Shown here piece by piece: positions 30,425 to 39,205 of a DNA stretch of 64,000 nucleotides. Position numbers and translations under genes: made by a program. Location of the stretch: contig NZ_CP036401.1 in the NCBI RefSeq assembly GCF_004322755.1, positions 6,448,001 to 6,512,000 of the forward strand, in the 5' to 3' direction. The notes under the pieces were generated by a model, which saw nothing but the letters and a program-made list of their open reading frames with translations, had not been told where the DNA came from and searched no databases. The stretch comes from Pseudoduganella albidiflava (GTDB lineage: Bacteria; Pseudomonadota; Gammaproteobacteria; Burkholderiales; Burkholderiaceae_D). The number at the start of each line of letters is the position of its first letter. Position 1 is the first letter of the stretch.

Positions 30425-30808
30425 TTACTTCTTGGCTGCCTTGGCGCGCTTGGCACCGTACTTCGAGCGAGCCTGCTTACGGTCCTTGACGCCCTGGGTA
30501 TCCAGCGAGCCGCGAACCATGTGGTAACGCACACCCGGCAAGTCTTTCACACGGCCGCCGCGCAGCAGCACGACACTGTGTTCCTGCAGGTTGTGGCCTT
30601 CGCCGCCGATGTACGAAATGACTTCGAAACCGTTGGTCAGGCGCACCTTGGCAACTTTACGCAGTGCCGAGTTAGGCTTCTTCGGAGTGGTGGTGTACAC
30701 GCGGGTGCACACGCCACGCTTTTGCGGGCAGTTTTCAAGTGCCGGCGATTTGCTCTTCACGACCAGGGCGGTACGTGGGTTGCGAATCAATTGATTGATG
30801 GTTGGCAT
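30425..30808 (-). CDS. rpsL: 30S ribosomal protein S12
   Basis: 127 residues: [20 protein letters not shown] and [20 protein letters not shown]. Lys43 (TPKKPNS) and Lys88 (RVKDLPGV) are the wild-type residues whose change gives streptomycin resistance elsewhere, so the protein looks streptomycin-sensitive. S12 controls decoding accuracy. It is the first gene of the str operon, behind a strong promoter about 195 bases upstream. Confidence 0.98.
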   Translation of the reverse strand: MPTINQLIRNPRTALVVKSKSPALENCPQKRGVCTRVYTTTPKKPNSALRKVAKVRLTNGFEVISYIGGEGHNLQEHSVVLLRGGRVKDLPGVRYHMVRGSLDTQGVKDRKQARSKYGAKRAKAAKK

Positions 30809-31076
30809 CGTTCTAAATCCAACAAAATTACTGCTATTGACAACCCGGGCAGCCGAATCACAGCTGAATCACAGCTGAGTCGTGCTCCCGGGGGCTAAAA
30901 CCAGTCTCCAGAGCCGCGCTCGCGAAAGACGCAAACAGCCACCCCTTCTGAAGGTGGCGCTGAAAAAGCGTATACGAGGTGCAGACTAAATTGAGAACTC
31001 GCGAGTATAGACGGAGCGCAAAGCCCAGTCAACTGATTTGCAAAGCAATTAAGCGCGGCAACGGCTGCCCGGCGGC
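30809..31076. other. str operon leader region
   Basis: This region holds the minus-strand promoter at 31004-31032 and a leader of about 190 bases. In the leader, an 11-bp unit GAATCACAGCT is tandemly duplicated at 30855-30865 and 30866-30876. An imperfect hairpin lies at 30938-30958 (GCCACC/GGTGGC). No reading frame of merit was seen. Confidence 0.55.
31004..31032 (-). promoter_or_regulatory. Sigma-70 promoter of the str operon
   Basis: On the minus strand, TTGACT (31027-31032) and TATACT (31004-31009) are separated by exactly 17 bases; both match consensus at five of six positions. This is the best vegetative promoter in the window and fits the ribosomal genes that follow. Confidence 0.8.
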
Positions 31077-31235
31077 ATGAAAAGCACCGATAATAGCGCC
31101 CCATGCCCGTGTGCGCGTCCGTCGCGCGCCGTGGCTGGCGCGCCGGCCCCTGCGCGCCCATCTGTGCGCATGCCGCTTGTGCGCTCATCCGTCATGCCAT
31201 TGCTCATCCGGGGCCTGCCCGTCCGATATCGCCGT

Positions 31236-33062
31236 ATGCCACCGTTGCTCCAGAATTTGCGCTGGCCGCGCCCGGCCCACCTGTTCATCCTGCTCAGTTA
31301 CCTGGCGCTGTCGCTGGTGCCGTGGATCCGCATCCTGCTCGACAATCCCGTGCGCGATGGCTGGCAGATCCTCGGCATCGAGATCGCCGCCTGGACCGCC
31401 GTCTGGGCGGTGTTCAAGCGCCCGGCCTATTTTCACTGGCTGCTGATCCCCGCGTTCATGGCGCTGCCCACGGAAATCTACCTGCTGGCGTTCTATGGCC
31501 AGGGCATCTCCACGCACCACCTGGGCATCCTGGCAGAAACCAGCCCCGTCGAGGCACTCGAATTCCTCGGCGGCACCGTATGGACGATGCTGGCCGTGAT
31601 GGCCGGCGTGGCCGCCTGGTGGGTGATGACGTTCCGCGCCGCGCGCCAGACCCGCGGCCTGGACTGGCAGGGTGCGTCGCGCTGGGTGGCCCTCGCGCTG
31701 CTGGGCGGCTTCGCGCTGCTGGCGGCCTATGCGTGGGAATTCGGTGCCGGCAAAATCCCCTCCGCCTCCGCTTCGGCCTCCGCCCCGGCGCAGGCCGGCG
31801 ACGGCAGCCGCGGCGCCCACGCCACCGGCTGGCCGTTGCCGCCGCTGCCGCAATGGGCCCGCCCGCCCGTGCACTTCAAGTCCTTCATCGATTCCTGGCC
31901 GTTCGGCCTGGCCGCGCGCGGCATCGATTTCTACCGCGAGCGGCGCTACCTCGCCCAGCTGAACGAAACCAGCCGCCATTTCAGGTTCGGCGCCGACCAG
32001 CCCGGGGCCGACGACGTACCGGAAACGATCGTGCTCGTGATCGGCGAATCGTCGCGCCAGGACCGCTGGAGCCTGTTCGGCTACGGGCGCGAGACCAACC
32101 CGCTGCTGGCCCGGGAAGCCAACCTGGTACCGCTGCCGGACGTGATCACGGCGGTCTCGGCCACGCGGCTGTCGGTCCCCGTGATCATTTCCCGCAAGCC
32201 GGCGCGGCAGAGCCTGAAAGATGGCTTCAGCGAAAAATCCTTCATCACCGCCTACAAGGAAGCGGGCTTCCGTACCTGGTGGCTGTCGAACCAGATCTCG
32301 TTCGGCAAGTTCGACACGCCGGTGTCCGTGTTCGCCCGCGAGGCGGACGTGGTGCAGTTCACCAACCTGGGCGGCTTCTCGGACAAGTCCACGCTCGACG
32401 AGGTCTTGTTCGAACCGCTGCGCGTGGCGATGGCCGACCGCACGCCGAAAAAGCTGATCGTGCTGCACACGCTGGGCAGCCACTGGAACTACAGCCAGCG
32501 CCACCCGCAGGCGTTCGACCGCTGGCAGCCATCGCTGTTCGGCATCGACAAGCCGGTCTATACCGACATCGCCATCAAGCCGCGGCTGAACAACAGCTAC
32601 GACAACACCATCCTGTACACCGACTGGTTCCTGGCGCAGGTGCTCGATCGCCTGAAATCGGCCAGGCAGCCGGCCGCCCTGCTGTACGTGGCCGACCATG
32701 GCCAGACGCTGTACGACGGCGCCTGCCGCATCGCCTTCCATGGCCACAACACGCAATATGAATTCCGCGTGCCGGCATTCATGTGGTACTCGGAACAATA
32801 TGGCGACCGCTACCCGGACAAGGTGCGCCAGCTGCACCGGCACCGCAAGGCGAAACTGGCCACCGAAAACATGTTCCACACGCTGCTGGACATGGCCGAC
32901 ATCCGCTACCCCGCCGACCGCCTGGAATGGAGCTTCCTGTCCCCTACCTTCAAGCGCCACACCCGCTGGGTGGACAGCTATGGCTGGACGGACTACGACA
33001 ACGCCACGCTGAAGGGCGATTGCCGCGAAGTCATCGCCAAGAAACCGAAAAAACGGCGATAG
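31236..33062 (+). CDS. EptA-like phosphoethanolamine transferase (sulfatase-fold membrane enzyme)
   Basis: 608 residues from MPPLLQNLRWPRPAHLFILL. In-frame ATGs at 31077, 31170 and 31194 are possible, but the added residues resemble nothing and no start has a good ribosome site. Four to five N-terminal membrane helices (to about 165) are followed by a periplasmic alkaline-phosphatase-fold domain. It has VLVIGESSRQDRWSLFGYGR (metal-binding Glu), a Thr nucleophile candidate in TAVSATRLSVPV, and YVADHGQTLYD plus FHGHNTQYEFRVP (metal-binding Asp and His). The family adds phosphoethanolamine to lipid A, heptose or glycans, and EptA gives resistance to cationic peptides. The acceptor here is inferred, not shown. 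Confidence 0.85.
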   Translation: MPPLLQNLRWPRPAHLFILLSYLALSLVPWIRILLDNPVRDGWQILGIEIAAWTAVWAVFKRPAYFHWLLIPAFMALPTEIYLLAFYGQGISTHHLGILAETSPVEALEFLGGTVWTMLAVMAGVAAWWVMTFRAARQTRGLDWQGASRWVALALLGGFALLAAYAWEFGAGKIPSASASASAPAQAGDGSRGAHATGWPLPPLPQWARPPVHFKSFIDSWPFGLAARGIDFYRERRYLAQLNETSRHFRFGADQPGADDVPETIVLVIGESSRQDRWSLFGYGRETNPLLAREANLVPLPDVITAVSATRLSVPVIISRKPARQSLKDGFSEKSFITAYKEAGFRTWWLSNQISFGKFDTPVSVFAREADVVQFTNLGGFSDKSTLDEVLFEPLRVAMADRTPKKLIVLHTLGSHWNYSQRHPQAFDRWQPSLFGIDKPVYTDIAIKPRLNNSYDNTILYTDWFLAQVLDRLKSARQPAALLYVADHGQTLYDGACRIAFHGHNTQYEFRVPAFMWYSEQYGDRYPDKVRQLHRHRKAKLATENMFHTLLDMADIRYPADRLEWSFLSPTFKRHTRWVDSYGWTDYDNATLKGDCREVIAKKPKKRR

Positions 33063-33078
33063 CAACTGGACAGCTGCG

Positions 33079-33114
33079 CCGGACGCTACCGGACAGTACC
33101 GGACAAGACCGGAC
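33079..33114 (+). promoter_or_regulatory. Four CCGGAC boxes at exact 10-bp spacing (candidate enhancer for the sigma-54 regulator)
   Basis: CCGGAC begins at 33079, 33089, 33099 and 33109, in the 150-base gap between the transferase and the exporter operon. The boxes are on the same face of the helix. The centre lies about 65 bp upstream of the -24 element, the usual zone for bacterial enhancer-binding proteins. Assigning them to the NtrC-type regulator of the operon is inference. Confidence 0.55.
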
Positions 33115-33161
33115 GGCGGACACGCCACACTGAAACGCTGTAAAAACAATTACTTAGCATC

Positions 33162-33177
33162 TGGCACGGTTTCTGCA
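33162..33177 (+). promoter_or_regulatory. Sigma-54 (RpoN) promoter of the exporter operon
   Basis: TGGCACGGTTTCTGCA matches the -24/-12 consensus TGGCACG-N4-TTGCA except for one T to C change. The invariant GG (33163-33164) and GC (33175-33176) are separated by exactly 10 bases. It lies 35 bases before the adaptor ATG. The operon ends with a sigma-54 activator gene, which makes a chance match unlikely. Confidence 0.7.
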
Positions 33178-33212
33178 ATGTAAAAGGCAACATTGACCTT
33201 GCAGGCCCCACC

Positions 33213-34484
33213 ATGATCCGCGACACCTCCCACCAGGACACCGTCCTCGCCACGCCCCCCGGCCGGCAATGGCAGCGCCGCGCGCTGCTGGCCGGCGGCG
33301 TGGCCCTGCTCGCCGCCGCCGCCTTCCTGGCAGTGCGCAACTGGTCCGCCAGCGAGCATTCGGTCAGCGCGGCGCGCCTGCGCGTCGCCGAAGTCACGCG
33401 CGGCACGCTGGTCCGCGATGCCGCCGTCAACGGCCGCATCGTGGCCGCCGTCAGCCCCACGCTGTACTCGACGGCGCCCTCCTCCACCGTCACGCTGAAG
33501 GTGCGCGCCGGCGATACCGTGAAACAGGGCGATGTGCTGGCCGTGCTGGAATCGCCCGACCTGACCGACGAGCTGAAGAAAGAGCAGTCGAGCTACCAGG
33601 AACTGGCCGCCGAAGTGGCGCGGCAGCAGATCCTGGCACGCAAGCAGAAGCTGCTGGCGCAGCGCGATGCCGACACGGCCGAGATCGAACGCCTGTCCGC
33701 GCAGCGCACACTGGAGCGCTACGACGGCGTGGCCAACGAAGGCGTGGTCGCCAAGATCGATTACCAGAAAGCCAGGGATGCGCTGCGCGCCGCCGAGATC
33801 CGGGCACGCCATGCCATCCAGGCATCCACGCTGGAGAAGGACGATGTCGACCTGGCGCTGCGCACGAAAACGGCGCAGCTGGAACGGCAGAAGCTGGTGC
33901 TGGCCAATGCCCGGCGCCGCGTCGACGAGCTGACCGTGCGCGCCCCCGTGGACGGCTTCATCGGGACCTTGAGCGTGGCCAACCGCAGCGTGGTGCAGGC
34001 CAACACGCCGCTGATGACGCTGGTCGACCTGTCCGCGCTGGAAGTCGAACTCGAAGTGCCGGAAACCTATGTCAACGACCTGGGCCTGGGCATGCGCGCC
34101 GAGATCACGGTGAACGGCGCCACCACGCCCGGCAAGCTGTCGGCCCTGTCGCCGGAAGTGGTGAAGAACCAGGTGCTGGCGCGCGTGCGCTTCGAAGGCC
34201 GGCAGCCTGACGGCCTGCGCCAGAGCCAGCGCGTGCAGGCACGCCTGCTGATCGACGAGAAAGCCAATGTGCTGCTGCTGCCGCGCGGGCCCTTCGTGGA
34301 ATCCGAAGGCGGCCGCTACGCCTACCTCGTGCAGGATGGCGTGGCCGTGCGCACGCCGATCCGCATGGGCGCCACCAGCATCAACGCCGTGGAAATCCTG
34401 TCCGGCCTGAAACAGGGCGACAGGGTCGTCGTCGCCGGCACCGAAACATTCGAGAACGCCAAGCGCGTCGCCATCAACAAGTAA
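33213..34484 (+). CDS. Periplasmic adaptor of a MacAB-like ABC exporter (HlyD/MacA family)
   Basis: 423 residues. A short cytoplasmic head (1-27) precedes one membrane helix (about 28-46), a lipoyl half (LKVRAGDTVKQGDVLAVLES), a long coiled-coil hairpin (about 115-230; ELKKEQSSYQELAAEVARQQ) and the second lipoyl half (LTVRAPVDGFIGTLSVANRS). The end is beta-rich. It is anchored in the inner membrane and should link the ATPase/permease complex to an outer-membrane channel not encoded here. It is the first gene of a six-gene unit behind a sigma-54 promoter. Confidence 0.92.
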   Translation: MIRDTSHQDTVLATPPGRQWQRRALLAGGVALLAAAAFLAVRNWSASEHSVSAARLRVAEVTRGTLVRDAAVNGRIVAAVSPTLYSTAPSSTVTLKVRAGDTVKQGDVLAVLESPDLTDELKKEQSSYQELAAEVARQQILARKQKLLAQRDADTAEIERLSAQRTLERYDGVANEGVVAKIDYQKARDALRAAEIRARHAIQASTLEKDDVDLALRTKTAQLERQKLVLANARRRVDELTVRAPVDGFIGTLSVANRSVVQANTPLMTLVDLSALEVELEVPETYVNDLGLGMRAEITVNGATTPGKLSALSPEVVKNQVLARVRFEGRQPDGLRQSQRVQARLLIDEKANVLLLPRGPFVESEGGRYAYLVQDGVAVRTPIRMGATSINAVEILSGLKQGDRVVVAGTETFENAKRVAINK

Positions 34485-34529
34485 GCAGTCAAGTAAGCAG
34501 TCATCACTCACTTCCGACAAGAGGCCACC

Positions 34530-35222
<693 letters not shown>

Positions 35223-35231
35223 GGAGACGGC

Positions 35232-36557
35232 ATGTTCTCGTCCCATATGTTCGGTTATTACTTCAAACTGGGCCTGCGCAACCTGCGCCGCAACCCGGCG
35301 CTGACGGCGCTGATGGTGCTCACGCTGGCCATCGGCGTGGCCGCCAGCGTGTCGACGCTGACGATCCTGCATGTCATGTCCGGCAACCCGATGCCGCACA
35401 AGAGCGAGCGGATGATCTCGGTCGTGTTCAACAACGGCCCGCTGGAAGGCTATTCGCCGGGCGACAAACCCAACGACGACCAGGTCAGCTACACCGATGC
35501 GATGAATCTCCAGGCCAGCGGCCAGGGTGCGCGGCGCACGGCGATGATGGGGCTGGGCGGCACGATCCAGCCGGATCGCAAGGATATCGCGCCGTTCGTC
35601 GTCACCGGCGGCGGCCCCTATCGCGATTTCTTCGCCATGTTCGAGATTCCCTTCCTGCATGGCCAGGCGTGGAGCGAGGCGGACGACAAGGCGGGTGCCG
35701 ACGTGATGGTCCTGACCCGCGCGCTGTCGGAAAAGCTGTATGGCAACGACAACCCGGTGGGCCGGCGGCTGCGCTACAACGGTTTCGATTTCCTGATCAC
35801 GGGCGTTATCGACAATTGGGATCCGATCCCGCGCTTCCACCGCATCGTGGGCATGGGCGCATTCGACGAGGAGGATGAATTCTTCCTGCCCATGGCAACG
35901 GCCGTGCGGCACGAATGGAACAACAGCGGCAGCACCAATTGCACCAGCAGCGCCGGTGCCGGCTACCAGGCCTTCATCCGCTCCGAGTGCACCTGGATCC
36001 AGTTCTGGTTCGAGCTGCACTCCGCGGCCGACCGCGCCGCGTTGCAGGACTGGATCGACGGCTATGCGGCCGAGCAGCGCAAGCTGGGCCGCATGCCGCG
36101 CAATGCACCGAACCACCTGTACAACCTCACCGAATGGCTGGAACACCTGAAGGTGGTTGGCAACGACAACAAGCTGTCGGCCTGGCTCGCATTCGGCTTC
36201 CTGCTGCTGTGCCTGGTGAACACCGTGGGCCTGTTGCTGGCGAAGTTTTCCGTACGGGCGCCGGAAGTTGGCGTGCGCCGCGCCCTGGGCGCCTCGCGCA
36301 AGGAGATCTTTCATCAATTCCTGGTCGAGACGGCCGTCATCGGCCTGGCCGGTGGCGTACTGGGCCTGCTGCTGGCACTGGGCGCACTGGGCCTGATCTC
36401 GCTGCAGTCGAAAGAGCTGGCGCTCGTGGCGCGGATGGACTGGGCCATGCTGTGCGTGACGTTCGCAATGGCCGTGGCCGCGGCGATCCTGGCCGGCCTG
36501 CTGCCCACCTGGCGGGCCTGCCAGGTGACCCCTGCCCTGCAACTGAAATCCCAATAG
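35232..36557 (+). CDS. ABC transporter permease 1 (MacB/FtsX fold)
   Basis: 441 residues. The first helix is at about 22-45; a periplasmic core of roughly 270 residues follows, and three more helices sit at about 318-340, 367-395 and 404-425. The coupling segment is VRRALGASRKEIFHQFLVET. Within the core, GSTNCTSSAGAGYQAFIRSE has a Cys pair with a later Cys that could form a disulfide. This four-helix topology moves substrates from the periplasm outward. It lacks an ATPase domain, unlike true MacB, and probably pairs with the second permease as a heterodimer. GGAG precedes the ATG. Confidence 0.93.
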   Translation: MFSSHMFGYYFKLGLRNLRRNPALTALMVLTLAIGVAASVSTLTILHVMSGNPMPHKSERMISVVFNNGPLEGYSPGDKPNDDQVSYTDAMNLQASGQGARRTAMMGLGGTIQPDRKDIAPFVVTGGGPYRDFFAMFEIPFLHGQAWSEADDKAGADVMVLTRALSEKLYGNDNPVGRRLRYNGFDFLITGVIDNWDPIPRFHRIVGMGAFDEEDEFFLPMATAVRHEWNNSGSTNCTSSAGAGYQAFIRSECTWIQFWFELHSAADRAALQDWIDGYAAEQRKLGRMPRNAPNHLYNLTEWLEHLKVVGNDNKLSAWLAFGFLLLCLVNTVGLLLAKFSVRAPEVGVRRALGASRKEIFHQFLVETAVIGLAGGVLGLLLALGALGLISLQSKELALVARMDWAMLCVTFAMAVAAAILAGLLPTWRACQVTPALQLKSQ

Positions 36558-36566
36558 GAGACCGAG

Positions 36567-37820
36567 ATGGCATTCAACCCGGAATTTCGTCCCATCCTGG
36601 CCGCGCTGATGCGCAACAAGACCGGCCCCGTCCTCGTGGCCGTGCAGGTTGCACTGAGCCTCGCGATCCTGGCCAACGCGCTGCATATCGTCAACGTGCG
36701 CCAGGCCGTCATGGACCGGCCGTCGGGCGTGGAGCGCGAGGCCGACATCTTCCACTTGCAGGTCAGCGAACTCAATTCCGCAAGCACCTTCAACGACATG
36801 GTGGCGCAACAGGTCCGCCAGGCCGCGCTCCTGCGCGCCGTGCCGGGCGTGGAATCGGTGGCGCAGACCAACCAGGTTCCGCTGTCCAATTCGGGCAACA
36901 ATACGGGCATGGCCGCGAGCCGCGACCAGGTGAAGGTGTCGACGGGAACCGCGTACTACGTGTCACCCGATTCGCTGGTCAAGACATGGGGCCTGAAACT
37001 CGTGGAAGGCCGCGACTTCCAGCCCACGGAGGTGGTGAACCTGGACATGACGAAGGACGCCTATGAAACCAGCGTGATCATCATCACCCGGGCGCTGGCG
37101 AAAAAAGTGTGGCCCGACTCGGCCAGTTATGTCGGCAAGCAGGTGTACTTCGGCACCGGCAGCGATGCCACGGCGGCCCGCGTGGTCGGCGTGGTCGAGC
37201 GTCTGCAATCGACCGGCGCCGAGGTGGGCGAACGGGGCGAGATGTCGATCATCCAGCCGATTCGCCGCATCACGTCGCCGCGCGCCATGTACACGGTGCG
37301 CGCCGAACCGGGCCAGCGCGACCGCGTGATGAAGGAAACGGAAGCGGTCCTGCGCAAGGATGCCAACAACCAGATCGTGGTACGTGCGAAAACGTTCGAT
37401 GAGGATCGCAGGAACCGCTATCGCGCAGACCGCGGCCTGGCCTGGATGCTGGTCGCCGTCAGCGTGCTGCTGATGCTGGTCACCGCCAGCGGCATCGTCG
37501 GCATGGCCAGCCTGTGGGTCACGCAGCGGCGCAAGCAGATCGGCGTGCGCCGTGCACTGGGGGCGCGCCGGGTGGACATCCTGCGCTACTTCATCACCGA
37601 GAACGTGATGATCACCAGCGCCGGTGTGGCCGCCGGGCTGCTAGGCGCGCTGGGCCTGAACCACCTGCTGGTGACGAACCTGGAACTGGCACGGCTGCCG
37701 GCCAGCTACCTGCTGGCCGGCGCCGCGGCCTTCCTGGCCCTGGGCATCGCCGCCGTGTATGGCCCGGCCTGGCGCGCGGCCAGCATTTCGCCGGCCACCG
37801 CCACCCGCGGGGTGGTTTGA
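36567..37820 (+). CDS. ABC transporter permease 2 (MacB/FtsX fold)
   Basis: 417 residues with the same plan as its neighbour: helix 1 (about 18-36), a MacB-like periplasmic core, and helices at about 292-315, 345-365 and 380-400. The coupling segment is VRRALGARRVDILRYFITEN. The two permeases share topology and these motifs but diverge in the core, which suggests an old duplication and an asymmetric substrate path. It lies 9 bases after permease 1, with GGAG before the ATG. Confidence 0.93.
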   Translation: MAFNPEFRPILAALMRNKTGPVLVAVQVALSLAILANALHIVNVRQAVMDRPSGVEREADIFHLQVSELNSASTFNDMVAQQVRQAALLRAVPGVESVAQTNQVPLSNSGNNTGMAASRDQVKVSTGTAYYVSPDSLVKTWGLKLVEGRDFQPTEVVNLDMTKDAYETSVIIITRALAKKVWPDSASYVGKQVYFGTGSDATAARVVGVVERLQSTGAEVGERGEMSIIQPIRRITSPRAMYTVRAEPGQRDRVMKETEAVLRKDANNQIVVRAKTFDEDRRNRYRADRGLAWMLVAVSVLLMLVTASGIVGMASLWVTQRRKQIGVRRALGARRVDILRYFITENVMITSAGVAAGLLGALGLNHLLVTNLELARLPASYLLAGAAAFLALGIAAVYGPAWRAASISPATATRGVV

Positions 37821-37864
37821 GGAAGTGCCGCAATGAAGTACAGCAATGTTATGCTGACGCCACC

Positions 37865-39205
37865 ATGCCGACCGTACTGATCATCGACGACAATGCCGCC
37901 ATCACAATGGCGCTGGAAGTGCTGTTTTCACTGCACGATATCGCCGCCCTGCGCGCGGCTTCACCCGACGAGGGCCTGGCCCTGCTCGAGCGCAACGCCG
38001 CCACGGTCGACCTGGTCATCCAGGACATGAACTTCAGTGCCGACACCACGTCCGGCGAGGAAGGTGTGGCGCTGTTCCGGGCGATCCGCAAGCGCCACCC
38101 CGACCTGCCGGTCATCCTGCTCACGGCATGGACGCACCTGGATGCGGCGGTGGACCTGATCAAGGCCGGCGCCGCCGATTACCTGGCCAAGCCCTGGAAC
38201 GACGGGCGGCTGGTGGCCACCGTCAAGAACCTGCTGGAGCTGGGCCAGGCCAACCGCGCGCTGCGCCAGCGGCTGCAGGGCGAGCTGCGCCAGCGGCGCG
38301 AACTGGAGCAATACGACCTGCGCGGCATCGTCTGGCAAGATCCGGCCACCGAACGCGTGCTGCACCTGGCCTGCCAGGTGGCGCGGGCCGACGTGCCGGT
38401 GCTGGTCAGCGGTCCGAACGGCACCGGCAAGGAACGCATCGCCGAGATCATCCAGGCCAACTCGCCGGTGGCGGACGGCCCGTTCGTGGTGCTCAATTGC
38501 GGCGCGCTGCCGGCGGAACTGATCGAGGCGGAACTGTTCGGCGCCGATGCCGGTGCCTACACCGGCGCGTCGAAAGCCCGCGAAGGCAAGTTCGAGGCGG
38601 CCGATGGCGGCACCCTGTTCCTCGACGAAATCGGCAACCTGCCGCTGGCCGGCCAGATGAAACTGCTGCGGGTGCTGGAGACGGGCCGCTTCGAGCGCCT
38701 GGGCTCGAACCGCGAGCGGAAGGTGGCGGTGCGCGTGGTCAGCGCCACGAATGCCGACCTGCCGGCCATGATCCGCGCCGGCACCTTTCGCGAAGACCTG
38801 TATTACCGCCTGAATGTGATCGAACTGAAATTGCCGGCGCTGGCCGCACGGCCGGGCGACATCCTGCCGCTGGCGCGCCACTTCCTCGGCACCGGCAAGT
38901 CGCTGCGCCCGGATGCCGAAGCGGCGCTGCTGGCGCATGCCTGGCCCGGCAATGTGCGCGAGCTGAAGAACGTGATGGCGCGTGCCCGGCTGCTGTCCGC
39001 CGGGCCGGAGGTGGGCGCCGCCGACCTGGGGCTGCCCGCGGCGACCGCTCCCGCCGGCGCGCCGGACGTTGAACCGGACCGCGACGCGATCAGTTCCGCG
39101 CTGGCGCGCGCCAACGGCATCGTGGCGCAGGCGGCCGCGGAACTGGGCCTGTCGCGCCAGGCGCTGTACCGCCGCATGGAGCGGCTCGGCATCGCGCGGC
39201 CCTGA
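37865..39205 (+). CDS. Sigma-54-dependent response regulator (NtrC family)
   Basis: 446 residues from MPTVLIIDDNAAITMALEVL; the frame is open upstream into the permease gene but the receiver domain starts here. Receiver: D8, D9 and phospho-acceptor D54, with the AKPW lysine. AAA+ domain (about 150-380): Walker A GPNGTGKE, the sigma-54-contacting loop GAYTGA (GAFTGA family), and Walker B TLFLDEIG. A Fis-type helix-turn-helix ends the protein (AQAAAELGLSRQALYRRMER). It should activate its own operon from the CCGGAC boxes. The kinase ATG overlaps its stop (TGATG). Confidence 0.96.
   Translation: MPTVLIIDDNAAITMALEVLFSLHDIAALRAASPDEGLALLERNAATVDLVIQDMNFSADTTSGEEGVALFRAIRKRHPDLPVILLTAWTHLDAAVDLIKAGAADYLAKPWNDGRLVATVKNLLELGQANRALRQRLQGELRQRRELEQYDLRGIVWQDPATERVLHLACQVARADVPVLVSGPNGTGKERIAEIIQANSPVADGPFVVLNCGALPAELIEAELFGADAGAYTGASKAREGKFEAADGGTLFLDEIGNLPLAGQMKLLRVLETGRFERLGSNRERKVAVRVVSATNADLPAMIRAGTFREDLYYRLNVIELKLPALAARPGDILPLARHFLGTGKSLRPDAEAALLAHAWPGNVRELKNVMARARLLSAGPEVGAADLGLPAATAPAGAPDVEPDRDAISSALARANGIVAQAAAELGLSRQALYRRMERLGIARP

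Noticed and set aside
33079..33114. CRISPR-like array
   Set aside because: Units are only 6 bp with 4-bp spacers; far too short for CRISPR and no cas genes nearby. Kept as an operator candidate.
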